Assembly: GCA_021613335.1 (NCBI GenBank)
Contig: JAJTWR010000323.1
Span: forward strand, 212,501-276,500
DNA from: Whitmania pigra
Taxonomy: Eukaryota > Annelida > Clitellata > Hirudinida > Haemopidae
Length of the DNA stretch: 64,000 nt
Direction: 5' to 3'
The notes beneath the pieces are model-generated. The model searched no databases. It was given only the letters and a program-made list of their open reading frames with translations, and was not told the DNA's origin. The position numbers and the translations under genes are program-made. Positions 28,484-43,160 of this stretch are shown piece by piece (the stretch's first letter is position 1; the number at the start of each line of letters is the position of its first letter).

Positions 28484-29652
28484 TGCTCCAGTGGATGTAT
28501 GGATGGATTGGAAGAATGCATATAGATGATGGAATGAAGGAGAAAAGTAATATTGATGGATGAATGAATGGATGGCCGAAAAATGAAATAACATTTCCTA
28601 CTGTGTTCCATCAATCTCCAGATTAGAGAAATGAAATCGACTCTTGCGGAAGTGGCAAACTGCACACGAAGGACGCCTCTGGAAATGGGATGAATTCCCT
28701 CTGGCGCTCATTCCATCATCCATCCATTGACATAATTACACATCAATTCGCCATCCATTCAGACAATTCATCGATACGAGATATCATAACCATTATTTTG
28801 TTTACTCAGATGCGCTTAATTTATTTAAACCATCACCTCATTAATTCAACGTGGAATTCACTCAACATCGCATTCGTTCATTCATTCATTCATTCATTCA
28901 TCACAATTCATTCCTGCACCTCCGAAGATAATTCATTACTTCGTAGAAGAGGAGACATTCAATTTTCATGGCAATTAAAAATTTAAGTCTTGAAAGGAGG
29001 AAAACTTTCAGTTATTTTTTAGGTACCTGGAATGAGCGGTGGTGATGACGATTGTTTTCAATGCCTAGAAATGTTTGCCATTGTCATCATCATCATCATC
29101 ACAACCCAAAGTTATCTAAGCAAGAAGTCATGTTTATTATATTACCTTTTTATCGCTAATATCATTATATTAATACATTATTATTCATATTTCTAATATA
29201 TATTATTTTGTTTATTATTAATGTTATTACATTGTTATTCATATTTCCAATATTTCACTAATTACTTCTATTCTCATCATCTCATCAAATGTTTTCGTTT
29301 AAAAGTCAACTGGAAAGTAAAACTTGTCGTTTTATTTGCCGCCAAGTCTCAAAGGGAGCAGAGTGAACGAAATGTCAGATGCTGTCACGTTCACTGATGA
29401 GCTCATTAATAATTCATCGACTAATTAACTAATAATCAGTTAATTTATTATTCCTGTTTTGCCAAAAAAGCAAAGCCATCAGGAATCAGTCTGGAAATGA
29501 GGTCCGCCAGCATAACCTCAGATTGACCTCTGAAAGCAATTTTTATGGAAACATTCTTCCTGGGGCTTGAAAGTCGATCATTTCCATGGAAAAACACGGA
29601 ACTGAGAATCTAAGGCAGAGGTCATATTTAGGCGCTTCATTGTTTTCTAGGT

Positions 29653-29696
29653 CGGGTTAGGGCTGGAGTTAGGGTTGGGATTAAGGTTAGGGTTAT
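29653..29696. repeat. Degenerate TTAGGG interstitial telomere-like repeat
   Basis: Four GGTTAGGG-like units in 44 bp (GGGTTAGGG, GAGTTAGGG, TTGGGATTAAGG, GGTTAGGGTT). Too short and degenerate to be a telomere. Confidence 0.6.
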
Positions 29697-31938
29697 TAGA
29701 AATGTTTGATTATGATTAGAAAGTAGAAATACTTCGTTTAACTGACTATTTGATTAATCTAATGAAGTGATTGGCTGATTGACTGACGATTGAAACGATC
29801 AGCGTACGTAATGAGTCCATTGCACGACATACTGTCGGAAGAGCAATGTTTGGCATTCTTCCAGGCCTTAAATGAAATCCTCTGGAATCGTTGCCAAGTC
29901 ATCCATGGATTAATATGTCTTCCTTTCCATAACTAATCCATCCATGGATTGATATGTCTTCCTCTCCATACCTAATCCATCCGGCCTAGACGGGCATCCA
30001 TCCCTTAGATCCTTTGTTTCCGTCTTCAAATCCTGGAGAAGTATATTTTTTCCAAAGAGATTTCTCTTAAAACTTTAAATTTCAGGGACGAAAAGCTTCA
30101 GTGACAGGATTTTATTGTACGAAGATTGATTAACTTGACCCTGGATTTGGCATCTTTTGACTTAACGAAACATCGCCTCCATGTTTCCGTTATCCAGGCA
30201 AAACTAGGTGGAGCTTTCTGCAACCCTCACGAACTCGTACAGGTGTCTCTACAGGTGCGACCAGGTAGTCAGCACCGGATCGATAACAACGCCTCTAAGG
30301 GAATGTTTCTCAAGATTAAGAATGATGGATGTGTTTCTATTTTTTGCTCAGTTCATTGATTTCTATTTTTAATTACTGCTTGAGTTAAATTAGACTTTAT
30401 GCTTTTGTCCAAAGTTATTATTGTTATTATAGATCGACTATTACGATGAACCACTAATTGAACAGTCGCTAACACTCCATCAATTAACTTGACGAATAAA
30501 CTCAAATTTCTCATCCAGCAAAACGATCAAAATTTCCAATCATCACTTTCTTGGAAACTAAAACAGCTATTAAAATATATAAAAATGACAAAAATTGTAA
30601 AAAAAATGCTCCTATCAAAACATCTATTAAGTCGTGCATCCAAAGAGACAAAATCCAGTTGAACGTCCTGTCGTTTCCATGACTAAGGTGACTTTTTTCC
30701 TCCTCCATTTTCGTTTTATTTCTCCATTTCATGACTGGAAACTGTTTCTGGGGCTTTGGGAGACACGAAATTGAGTTCGAAGGTCGACCTTTGCCCTCCC
30801 AGTCTTTTTGGTTTTTTAAAAAACTAACCGAGTCCCTGCAGAAATGATTGTCCACCACCACGCAAGTCAAAATGAAGCGCTCAATCAATTCAAACCCGGA
30901 GCTCCTCCCCTCGGTGAGATTTTAAATTCCAAAAACTTTGGAAAAATTTAAAAAATATTTTTGATTTTGTTTCTTGTAAAAAAACATATTTTATTGTTTG
31001 AATGATCAAAGTCACTGACAAACTCAATCACACGTGCACGCGGTTCCAAGTTGACAGCGTTGTCCAAGTCTCGCATGTCAATCCTGAATTTTCCATTATT
31101 CCAAGGTCAGACGAGAAAACACTCCTGGCCGTCATTTCGTCTATTTGAACCTAAATCCTCTCCATCAATCTTCTTTGACCATCTCCTCATCACAAATCCT
31201 ACAACCTCCAGATAATATTATTATATTATTATCACCCAGAATTATAACATTCCACTATGAGCAAAACAAAAGGAGAAGAATAATTCGAATTCCCGAGTCA
31301 CGTGATGACAGGCCACGAGCGAATGGCCAATCACGAGCGGGTTTTCTGAAGTGCGGGTGTCCAGATAAACATCTCCTGATGGGAAAGTTTTTGATAAAAA
31401 AAAGTTTTATTTAATCTAAAAATAGCACATTTCTCAGCACGTCGAGAGCACCTCACGCTGCTCGACATTATCCTACCAAGTTGGCATTCACTCGATTAAT
31501 TCCGATGAAACAATGGCCAACATGAATTGTCTATTTCAAAGAAAGATTGGATTTTAGGACACAAAATCATCATTTTTAATTTTGAATTCTAAATGTTTAT
31601 CATGTTTTTTAACACAAAAAAATAGTATGTGCTAAAGAAATTTATAATTAAATAATCACAATAACTACCCGACATCCATGAATTATTTAAAGCTCTTTTG
31701 TGCCCTGTTAGGAAGGAACAAATATTCATGGCAGATTATAATGTCCCATATATCACTCAATTGATTTGACAACTTAAACAGGAAAGACTGGTTCTCCGTT
31801 TTACCTGCTTGGACTATTAGATCACTCCAGAAGTTCCTAGAAAGTCAACAGCAGTACATGCTGAATAATTTACTTTTTATCATTCCGCATTTTTATGCCA
31901 CACAGTTGTTGGTATTGTCTTCGGTAATTTTCTCTCAG

Positions 31939-32021
31939 CGCCGGTGCGTCTGGACACCGAAGAGGAAATAGGAAGCCTTGGAATCGATCGTACAAAGTTC
32001 GAGTCTGAAAACGTGCCGCAG
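31939..32021 (+). CDS. Possible short coding exon, unknown gene
   Basis: A good acceptor (ttttctctcag) and donor (CAG|GTAAAC) frame 83 nt with 27 open codons reading PVRLDTEEEIGSLGIDR and on to ENVPQ. The composition is protein-like and GC-richer than its flanks. Entering phase is 1 and leaving phase is 0. No neighbouring exon can be joined with confidence, so it could be an isolated chance match or one exon of a long-intron gene upstream of calmodulin. Confidence 0.25.
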
Positions 32022-33844
32022 GTAAACTTCGGCGAACGTCGCACGGTCCATTAGCCGCATCGGCATATTGACACGTCAGATTGTTTCAACCGGTAATCAA
32101 AAGAACATCGAATTCGTACAATTTCATGTCTTGGCTTGTACGGATGTTTGCACGTGTTTGCACGTGTCGGAGCATATCTTTTGGACAGTTTCAAACTAAT
32201 GCCTCTTCAAAAGAGCTCTATGTTTTCGTAAGAGGAAGTGACTACAAAAATAGGACCAATTTAATCACATGTCCCGAAATTGTGCTGCTCTTATCTTTTC
32301 AGCCGTGTTTGTTCGAGCATCGCAGCTTCTCTTTTCTTATGGGACTGGCTTATTAACCAACTTAGCTGTCTTTTCATATCATATTAGTGGAGATTTTGAA
32401 TTCTAAATGTTTATCATGTTTTTCATACTTATACTTTTTGTGCACAATTTCATCGCAAAAAACCCGAATGTGTTGCTCGATTTCATCGCAAATTCCTCTA
32501 GAACTGGTAAACCTGTTAAATAATTGAGATATTTACAGAGTCTCATTTCAAAACGATTTTGCGTTATTTACCTTGCACATTCGGTGCACATACTTATATG
32601 GGTAACGAGTCTTAACGTCGCTCCAAGGCCCAGAACAATTAAATAATCCAAAAATTAACAAAGACATTTTCTACGGGCCGTCAGAGGCGGTACCTTCAAG
32701 GTCCGAATTCTTAGCTGCCATAATTTGCCTACCTACCTACTTATCTTCTAACGGCAAATGGCTCGGCAACTAATTTGCCGACGAAAATTCTTGTATGTAT
32801 GCAGTGCGTAACTAAAGATAATAACAATATCTAATTCGAATTAATATTAATCACTGTTACAAGAACACAATCAAGAGAAATTATAGTTACGTGATAAAGC
32901 CGCAGTAATGCAGCGTCACGTCCGATTAAGAGAGGTTTAATAGTAAACAATGACAAAATTTAGAATCAAATTACGGCCGAACATTTTTTCTTGTGTGTAA
33001 AAATGTAGTTAATGAATTTAAATATAAAATAATAATTCAGTAGTTTTTATTTTATTTTATTGTTCTGCGCAATTTTTGACGCATTCTCCTTATTAACATA
33101 TCGTCATGTCGTACTGCGCCAGTTGCTAGTGGCAACGACAGCCGCAATGCGGCAGAATTCGACCAATAGGAGAACAGCAGACGATTAGCTGTGTGTCGCA
33201 TTGATCGAGAGCCCGTGCTAGGCGTATGATAATGAGCGTCTGTTATTAACATAATTTATGATAATAACATTACTATCTGCTTCCATGCGACAGCCTGAAC
33301 ACGATATAGACTGGAAAAGATTCCATATATGGACGCCATCCTACCATCCAACCAACGGACGGCATGCCCCCATTTCGATGCACGTGTCGGGATCGGTACG
33401 GGTTCGTGGCAAGCCTATATCGACTACTGGAGACCGATTCCGCACCAAAGCAATGGCTTTCTAGAATTACAGCAACGACAACGTCAACAAACAACCTGGA
33501 CCACAACAACGACCGCCACCGCCACAACGATGACGATGATGGAAAGAGAATGATAAGGGAGGAGGCGCCCGAGCACTGCTTTATAGTTGGATGCCAGTCA
33601 GTAGAACAGCATTAGCATCGCTAGTATCGGCTACCTTACGTTGCCAGTATTTCTTTTCCAGTCGTCGGAATAGCCACGTCGGTCGCTATTCAGATTGCTT
33701 TTCTCGACGTTCCGAGCTTTGAGAATAATACTTGTTCGAATAGTTTTAGAATTGTGCTGTTTTTCGCATCTACTTGCTGGTCTGGTTCTCGACCAAAAGA
33801 TAAAGAATCTGAAATACTTCACGAAGGGCAAAAAAAATTTTAAA

Positions 33845-33853
33845 ATGGTGAGT
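33845..33853 (+). other. Candidate alternative first-exon end of calmodulin (ATG plus donor)
   Basis: An ATG at 33845-33847 is followed directly by the strong donor GTGAGT, the same arrangement as the ATG|GTAAGA at 34272. Splicing to the 34432 exon would give the identical protein from a different leader. The sequence before it (about 33700-33844) is A-rich and otherwise unremarkable. This is inferred from the donor context; no transcript evidence is available. Confidence 0.4.
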
Positions 33854-34271
33854 TTAGCTGAGCTAAAATATTTCTACAACTCAAAAAGAAAAAAAAAGGG
33901 GTCGGAAAATATTCAACACGTGCACTCTAGAGCGCATGCAGACATGTGCTTGGGTTTAGACGTTTTCGACGGTTAGCTAATTCGAAAAACTAAAAATTAA
34001 TAGCTGAAATAATGTCAAAACAAATGCTGAGAAAATTAAAATATTCTCGCTTGGCTGCACAGATAGACTTTGTAAAGGGACTTTGGTAGCGTGTACGAAA
34101 ATCATCCGCAATGCGTCAAAGGCGTGATTCATAGCCGGGGCCTATACTGCCGCAGTAAACAATTTCTAGCCATTATCCGTAGGTGAGGCGTGCGTGTTGG
34201 TCGATAGTTTAAGAGAGAACAATCCGCTGCTGTTTTTGTAGAATTTAGAGTTTAATTCGAACCGAAAGATC

Positions 34272-35282
<1,011 letters not shown>

Positions 35283-35990
35283 ACTTGACCGTGCGTGTTT
35301 GCGCGTGTGAGTGTGTGTGGATGGACAACCTTTTGCATCGTTAACTCTGTTAATTTTCGTCCCAACGGCATGTAAACGTTCTCACCGTCGGCCGTCGTCA
35401 GGATTCGTCCGACGCGGAACCGCGGTTTTCTCTTCTTCGCGAATAGATCGTCTCCTCGGAAGTCGACCCTCTCCGTACGTCTGGCCGGTTTACTCGCATC
35501 GGTCTTAATTATCGCCCACCTTTCATTTGAAGCTCGACCCCGCAGGCAAAGTGGAATCGAAGGCATCTGCTCCGAGGGAGTCTGGTTTCCAGGGCGACCG
35601 AGCCCCTTCCGTGCTGCGCTCTTCTCTCGTCTTTCTGTTTCCCTTTGGACTCGACCTCTTAGGGTTTTCTTTTTTGCTGCCAATCTACATTCCAGAAGTG
35701 GGCTCCGCAGTGCAACTCGTCGATAGCGGACGAGCGCTTTTTTGCATCCTGGAAGGTCTCCTCTCTCCTGCCCTCTGCGAGGCGTCGTCGAAGAAGTCGA
35801 CCGAGGCGGTCGTTCGGGGATTGCCCTCGGGTCCGTGCCACTGGCGAACGGCGAGACGTGTTCGGAGTCGTTTCGTCTTCTCTCTCCCCTCCGTCTGGAG
35901 TTTGGAGTTTTTCAATATTATTTTTCAGCTTTTCTTTGCGATAGAATTTTTCATTTCGAGATCCGAATAAATTTGGTACGCTAGTTGGAG
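35283..35990 (+). other. Calmodulin 3' UTR with polyadenylation signal
   Basis: A C/T-rich, GC-richer stretch follows the calmodulin stop, and an AATAAA lies at 35966-35971. The long open frames inside it have no recognisable protein content. The exact 3' end is inferred. Confidence 0.6.
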
Positions 35991-37508
35991 ATCGTTGCCC
36001 GGAAGGTTTTTCTCACGTACTCTCTTGCTCTGTCTTCGTTTGTTCTAGTTCGTTAACAGTTGCTTGGTTTGTGTTCTGGTGTTTTCAAATGATACACGTT
36101 GGTCACAGTTTGGCTTTTGTGTTGGCTATCAACAAGTAAAGTGGAATAGTTGGGGAATTGTGAAGTTTTTGCTATCGTGACACCAGATTGTGTCTGTGCG
36201 AGGATCTATCTCCGACGGGGGATTGGTTTGTTACTTCTCGAGTGGTTGGGTTGATTGCAGTTTAACGAGGGTTCTTGAGAATTTCATATAAGAGCCATTG
36301 AGATCGGCTGATCGAGAAGGTTGATTAGCAGAATGAGCGGTTAGAGGCTCGAGTGGGTTTAAGTCCATCTGAAACTGTTGAGCTATGGGTATCGCTAAGT
36401 AGTGCAATTGCTGACGTCGTCTGGCGAAATGAATGCCTCGTTGCTCGTAAACCGCTAGATGCGCATAGATTGTGAGGTTTTGATTAGCCTATAGGGTGCA
36501 GATAAGGAAATTTTGTGATTAAGATTGAGAGAGACATTTAAAGCAAATTATGTTAGGTAATTTGTCACAGTTGACAATTGATGTTAATACTATCGAATTG
36601 TAGTTAAAGTTTAATGATCTTTATTATTGATGCAAATGATTTTCCACTCTTGGAAGTCGAGGGGTTTGCAACTAAAAGCTCAGCATATTTTATGAAAAGA
36701 AAAAGTGAAATTTCTGAAAGGATGGCAGGTGGTAATAACCACAAGCTACGAGATGATTGTTCATTTTATCTGAGAGTGCTGAGGAGGTTGGCCTGAAGTG
36801 ATGAGCGCTCAGTCTGAAGGCAAGAACATCAAGTGTCTGAGCCTTACAATTAGGCCACCTAGCAAATCATTATTGAGCTTCGAAGGCTGAAAAAAAATTA
36901 AAAGTTAAAATAACCCAAAATAAAAAAAGATAATAAAATTGATAAAAGCTAACTAAACTTAAAAACTAATGTTAACTCAAGTTAATACCTATATAATAGC
37001 ACCATTTCCTTGCAAGCCTACTTATTAATAATGATTAATTAGGTTTCGCTTCTAGAGAAGTAGTGATTTGTGAATCTGCAGAGGGAATTTGCAATTAGAA
37101 TGCAGAAAACTCGATCCATCAGTTCATTAATGCGGTTGGTATTCAGGTGAGCCATCATTATTGAAAATTAAAATAATACTCATTCTATGCAATCGCCTTA
37201 CAATTACATGCACACATTGCTTTTGTTTGGGATATACAATTATTCAATACCATTTGCATTGCTTTGGGGAAAACGAAATTTATAGCATTCCAGCAATAAA
37301 GCTAAAGTTATATTTTTGCGTTTTTTAACATTAAAACATATTAAATAATGTATTATTTAAAAATTCTCTTTTAATTCGTAGACTTGGTTTAATTGAATCA
37401 AAAATTGATTTTTATATCTTAGCAGGTCTTCGGAGCTTTCAAAATATAAACAAACTCATCGGTCTCTTGTGGCAACTTTTCTATTCTCGTCCGTCACAAA
37501 AATTCGCC
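35991..37508. other. Intergenic, calmodulin to GRWD1
   Basis: AT-rich, without convincing exons. The last 100-200 bp should contain the GRWD1 promoter and leader, but no core motif could be fixed. Confidence 0.5.
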
Positions 37509-38994
37509 ATGTCATCTGAAAACGAGGAAAAAATGAACCAAGATGAGTTCATGGAGGAAGACGATGACTACGTAGATGATGAAAGTGGTGACGAAGAAGA
37601 GGAAGAGGAAGAAGATAACGAAGACGGCAAGAAAGCACGTGTTTATCTGCCTGGTCAGCCGCTGGATGACGGTGAAGAATTGGTTTGCGACGAATCAGCT
37701 TACGTTCTTTACCATCAGGCTAGTACAGGTTTGTATTGCGATTGCTTATTATGCATGAATGAATGGTTAAGTAATTACTTGTTAATCTTCAATCGTCGTT
37801 GAATTTTGTTTTTAAGGAGCACCATGTCTGAGCTTTGACATTATAAAGGACAACCTTGGAGATGGTAGGGAAACTTATCCAATGAGCTGCTATCTTGCGG
37901 CCGGAACCCAATCTCAAAACTCCCATTCTAACAGTGTCGTCGTTATGAAAATGGGCAATATTCATCCTGTGAAGAAAAGCAAAGATGATGATGACAGTGA
38001 GGATGAAAGTGATGATGAAGAAGAAGAGGAAAATAATGAGAAGAAACCAGTTCTTGAGGCTGCCCTGCTTAAGCATCCAGGAGCTGTCAATAGACTCAGG
38101 ACAACAAGAATTGGGGATGCCACTCTTGCTGCTACGTGGTCAGACACCGGGAAGGTCTACATTTGGAATCTGACGCAGCCATTGCAAGCAGTCGAGACCA
38201 AGAACGGAGGATCAAAGTTTAAGCCCGACTCGAAGTGTTCTCTCTTTTCCTTTGCCGGGCATCGCACGGAGGGGTTTTCCATGGATTGGTCGTCGCTGAC
38301 TCAAGGCCGCCTAGTGACCGGAGACTGCGACAAGAACATCCACTTGTGGAACATGTCAGAAGACGGAACCTGGAAAGTCGATCCGAAGCCCTTCCTCGGT
38401 CACACGGCTTCGGTAGAAGATCTCCAGTGGTCGCCCACGGAATCCACCGTCCTCGCTTCCTGTTCTGTGGACAGAAGCATAAAAATCTGGGACACTAGGA
38501 GTGCCCCCACGAAAGGTTGTAAGATCTCCATCGACGGAGCCCACGACTCGGACGTCAACGTCATCAGCTGGAACAGATCGGAATCGAGATTCATCGCATC
38601 CGGAGGAGACGATGGAATTATCAAAGTGTGGGACTTGTGCATGTACAGAAAGGATCAGCCTGCCTTTGGCCTGACACCGGTGGCCAGGTTCAAGCACCAT
38701 ACCGGGCCCATCACGTCCATCGAGTGGAATCCCATCGACAGCTCCGTCCTTGCAGCCTCCGGAGAAGACGATCAACTCACCATCTGGGACATCGCAGTGG
38801 AGAAAGACGACGCCCCCGAAACCATGGAGACCGAGGGTGGCGAGAACGGAGAACCGGACGTCCTTCCCCAGCTGCTGTTTATCCACCAGGGTCAGAAGGA
38901 CATCAAGGAACTCCATTGGCATCCTCAGTTGCCTGGAGTCATCGTCAGCACTGCTCTCGACGGCTTCAACATTTTCAGGACAATTAGTGTCTAA
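37509..38994 (+). CDS. GRWD1: GRWD1, glutamate-rich WD-repeat protein
   Basis: Nucleolar and nuclear histone-binding WD40 protein, linked in other animals to ribosome biogenesis and chromatin at replication origins. Exons 37509-37728 and 37817-38994 are joined across an 88-nt intron (g|gtttgt ... ttaag), giving 465 aa against 446 in human. The N-terminus carries an acidic run (about residues 10-37), then RVYLPGQPL and ESAYVLYHQASTG|APCLSFDI, all matching human GRWD1 block for block. A second acidic stretch follows. WD repeats then include GHRTEGFSMDWSS, GDCDKNIHLWN, GHTASVEDLQWSPTES, AHDSDVNVISWNR and EDDQLTIWDIAVE. The C-terminus FNIFRTISV is the family ending. The start is the ATG in a gccATGt context; an in-frame TTG 42 nt upstream is not needed. 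Convergent with BPNT1. Confidence 0.97.
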
Positions 38995-40029
38995 CTATTT
39001 TTTCAAATGAAAATGATTTTGTTTTCGTGTAAAAGTTTAAAATATCTATTTGATGTACAAGCATTTATTTACAACTCCTCAAAAATTTCACTCGTCTTTA
39101 AAAACCTTCTGACTTCTAACAGAAAATCCTAAAATTATTATTATATATTATCCTTGTTCTGCATTAACTAGAACCAAGTGCAGTGCGACACATTCATCTT
39201 TAAGAGCATGGCACGATTTTCAACTTGAAGTGTTGTCGTAGAATTTCAACAAAAATGAGGAATTGATCACATGCTTGAAAAGGATCTGACACGAACCATC
39301 CATTCAATTCAGCAAAATAGCCGGTCGCAAGTGTGAACAACAACAAAATACAAAACTTTCGAAGATCAAAATAAAACAATTGCGAAACAGTATTCGGATT
39401 GGTCTCGATCGAAAGATAAAAAAAACGAGGTGGTACACGACGACCACGGCCGACACTAAAGCATAGACTCAGTAAACAATAAAATTCTCATCTTACATGT
39501 TGTTTACATTAAATACTGTCCCAAAGGATCTATTGCACTAATCTGACTGCTTTGGCAACAGAAATAATATTATGTACCGAGGTGTTCGACAACTGACGAT
39601 AACGAGCTGGGGCGGCTTTCTGCAGGTTAAAATAAAAAACCGGAGCAAGATGCATTTGTAAATGAAAGGAAATTTAAGGACTTTAAATCAGTTTTCAGTG
39701 CAGATTGAGTATCATTAGCGAAACGGACAGAAATGCCTTTCATACGCAAATCTCGTTAAATAATCGATTTGAGAAAATTTCAACTTAAGAAATTACTATG
39801 TACAACCACAAAGGAATTATTTATTAAAGAAATTATCATGACAGATGACATAGCCCCAATAAAACAAGGATTCTCGAGCAAACAATGCAAACAAACTGGA
39901 ATTTACACGTAAATGATAGAAATTACTTATAACTAAAAATAAATCTAAAAGCTTCCGAACTTTGAAAAACTGATGTAAAATCATGGAAATCTGAGATGAC
40001 TTTTTGTAATTCGATTCTCTTTCTTTCGT
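38995..40029. other. Convergent 3' region of GRWD1 and BPNT1
   Basis: No coding content. Contains a plus-strand AATAAA at 39370-39375 and another near 39480 for GRWD1, and a minus-strand AATAAA at 39825-39820 for BPNT1. Confidence 0.6.
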
Positions 40030-41975
40030 TCATCCGCTCTTCAAGGCATCCTTCACTTCTTGAGGTATTCTTTCGATATACCAGTTGTGGTTTTCCCCGC
40101 ACGCTGTGGCAACCACGCCCCCTGAATTTGGATGCTCGACGTCGGGTAGATACGACATGACCTCGCCTCGGACGTCGGTCAGGCACCCTCCCACTGCCCT
40201 CAGTATGGCCTCCGGAGCACAGGTATCCCACTTTTTGCAGCCCGGGTTTGCAAACAGATAAGCGTGCGCTTTGCCTTCAATTAGGTACAGCACCTGAGTA
40301 AGAAAATATTTTTAATAATAATAATAATAATAATAATGATGATAACAAAAAAAATTGAATAAAAAATGACCTTGAACCCAGCTCCTCCAATCTTGATGAC
40401 GTCCGTCGCTCCGCACGCTTCCACGGCCTTCCTGACGAAATCCGTCTCGTGAGATCTCGTCGTCAGAACTCTTCGACATCCTTTGGGAGGCTCGTGTTTC
40501 TCCAAACCGAAAGCACCTTTGAGAGCAAACAAGAGATGTTGTGATATTGCAATCGGAACACTAGCACGAAGAACATTCCATGTAATATGCCGCTCAGACA
40601 AATAGTGTGATAAGACACGAAAACCGATAGAATTTCTTATGATTAAATCTTGTAAAGAGAAGTGACCTAATTGGACATTAAAGTTAATTGGACATTGATT
40701 AAATTTAATTGGCTTTGAATTCCAGAAAAAGGCTTTAACTTCTATGGGCATAAAGAATCACAGCCAACAATCACACCTGAAATGTTGAAAGCTTTCAACC
40801 AATTAAGCACTTGGATGCATTAGGATTGTAATTTGCAGAGAATTTATCTTCTCACAAATTTCACAAATGCAAATAAGAAGCTCTATAGAATTAAATGAAT
40901 TTTCATTAATTATTCAAAAGAAATAATTCGATTGGCTCTAAAAAAAACAACCAACCGAGTCCTACAATGCCCCATACTGTCCTCCCGACATGAGATGATT
41001 GGCTGTTATAATAAGGCTGATGTATGACCCCTCCCACTGCCCTACCCTTAACAGCCACACCAATCAAAACTGTCACGTGATCAAGGTAACCTGTGAAAGT
41101 GTAATGCAAATAAATTAATTTGTCCACTCCTGTATGTCAAACAAATCACCTCTGTTGCTAATTAAATTGGATAATAATTAATTAAATATATTTGTGACTA
41201 CATAAACAAATATTCAATCTGTTTAAATTTTGTATCGCCTACCCTGGGTGTATTCATTTGTACCATCCAAGGGATCAACCCAAACACAAATCTGAAAAAC
41301 ATAAGTTGTTTCTTGACGAGAAATGATTGATAAGTGAGAATGTTTTACCAGTTAGTTCAAAAATTAAGAAAACTCGGCAAATTATCTATTATAGTCACCA
41401 ACATCACTGGGGTCAAGGGATTGTAGATCTTGAGGCAGATTGGCTGCTTGTGACATGACATCTTCACTCTGACCTGTTTCTACCCAATCAGCATCCTCAT
41501 TAGTCTCCTCCTTGAATTATAATAAATAAATACAAATACAAAATCCAGAATTATGGTATTAATATTATAATTAGTTACTAAATGCTAAAATACTATTATT
41601 CTTATAATTTTAGAGGCTGACTAGACAATAATTCAAACTGACCTCTTCTCCAATAACCACAACAGATGGAAATTTTTTGTGTAGTGAAGCCAATATGCAT
41701 CTTTGTGCTCGCCTATCAGCTTCTGTTTGGAAATCATTGATGCCCTTGGGACGAATAAAGAGATAATTTTACATTAATAACATTTTATGTAACCACTCGT
41801 TTACATCTCAAAGATTATATTAAAACATTCGAATCGAAAACAAAATCCATCTCACTTTGTCGACAATATTAAGATTACCAGCACTCATGACATCTCTGAC
41901 GATTACTCCAGCTCGATCCGCTATCTTAACGGAGGAAGCTATAAGTCGGAGAAGTAAATTGTCTTGGAGCGACAT
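40030..41975 (-). CDS. BPNT1: BPNT1, 3'(2'),5'-bisphosphate nucleotidase
   Basis: Mg2+-dependent, Li+-sensitive phosphatase that converts 3'-phosphoadenosine 5'-phosphate to AMP, clearing the by-product of sulfation; cytosolic. Exons (minus): 41975-41856, 41744-41643, 41510-41403, 41291-41243, 41090-40956, 40516-40371, 40293-40030. The sum is 924 nt, 307 aa against 308 in human. Metal-site motifs are GEE at 72-74, [11 protein letters not shown] at 114-124 (Asp116, Asp119) and [12 protein letters not shown] with Asp243. The start [15 protein letters not shown] aligns with the human N-terminus. The frame stays open for about 60 codons upstream, but that stretch has no family similarity and is read here as 5' UTR. 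A minus-strand AATAAA lies at 39825-39820, about 205 nt past the stop. Confidence 0.96.
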
Positions 41976-42159
41976 ATCCTTCCGATTTAATCCAGTCTTG
42001 AAATTGCTATTTTCCCAGGTGGAATAAGTTATTCTCTCGCCCCCTTTAAACCGGATAAAAGGGAATTCTTCTAAGAATCTTGGGCACCGGTTTTTTAACC
42101 AGACCGGCGCACCTTTATTAATATTTATACGCAAGAGATAGCTACCGCGTATCATTTCA

Positions 42160-43160
42160 AGGTGTAGCTGTGTTCCCTTATTCTAAAAATATTTTAATTA
42201 TCATAAATTATGAATATATTTATCATCTGGAAAACTAGATTCCAAATAGCGAGCCGTGTTCTTTGTCGAAAGTTCAACGAGTCGAACTAACAGAGCCTAA
42301 ACGTATAACTAAACATTATTCGATTTTATTGGCTTTAGATCTGAACTTATAAAATGCCGTCCATTTTCCATTATTTTAAAACAGCAGACTTTAGAGAACT
42401 AGCAAATCTCAGCCAGCCAGCCAGCTGTTTATATCTCGCCTAAAAGCTACTAAATCGTGATTTGTCTCCAAAAATAGCTAGGATGGATTAACGTATTCGA
42501 TCATATCTATTTCGCATTCTCGCTAACCGTGAAGTAGAATACCAAATTTGCAAACGCGTGGCCTACTCCAAAGATTATCAAAGGACCCTGTCGGAACTTC
42601 CCAAGGTCAAAAGTTATTTTAGTGTTTCTCCCCCAACAAGTCGCGCTTCACAAACCGAGGCAAGGCTTACGGATGACTGCTTCAAACGAAAGTATTTCAT
42701 GTGGAAATGATTTTATCACACAGAATTTTCCGTCGGCTTCTGACAAAAGAAGTCATGTTATATACATATATACATATATAAGTATATAAGTATACCTGAC
42801 CTCACATCTGCCCTTTAAAATATTCGGCGAGTTAGTGCACTTATATGAACCACATAAAATTAAATTTACAAAAATTGGAGCAGATGAAGTAAATACATCC
42901 TTAGCGTGAGATAATTGGTATGCATGTATGATTATTATGTCAAAACTATTCGCTGACGCTAAGATCAACTGACATTCAGAATAATTTATTTTTCAACACA
43001 TCCCTTAAATTTCACAACATAAACTCCAATAATATAAATTCATATAGACATATTAAGTCAATTTCAACGTCGTAAATCAAAACAAAATTTTGATAACAGT
43101 CTTCCTCTTGTTTATCAGGCCAACTCCAGGTCATCTGTCGATCAAAATTGAGGTTGTCCT
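42160..43160. other. Intergenic, nothing recognisable
   Basis: AT-rich sequence between the BPNT1 5' end and the 3' end of the unrecognised gene on the same strand. A short TATACATATA run lies near 42760-42795. Confidence 0.5.

Noticed and set aside
27769..28665. 298-codon minus-strand frame of repeated His-Pro-Ser-Ile, and plus-strand frames of Gly-Trp-Met-Asp
   Set aside because: They are readings of the (GGAT)n tetranucleotide array; no splice or start context supports a protein.
30126..30359. 77-codon plus-strand frame with an AG-flanked segment reading AKLGGAFCNPHELVQ
   Set aside because: No family match, and it cannot be joined by phase to the 31939 candidate.
37467..37508. Upstream in-frame TTG start for GRWD1
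   Set aside because: An ATG in good context lies 42 nt downstream, and animal nuclear genes rarely start at TTG.
41976..42155. N-terminal extension of BPNT1 by about 60 codons
   Set aside because: The frame is open, but homology begins at the ATG at 41975 and total length then equals the family's.
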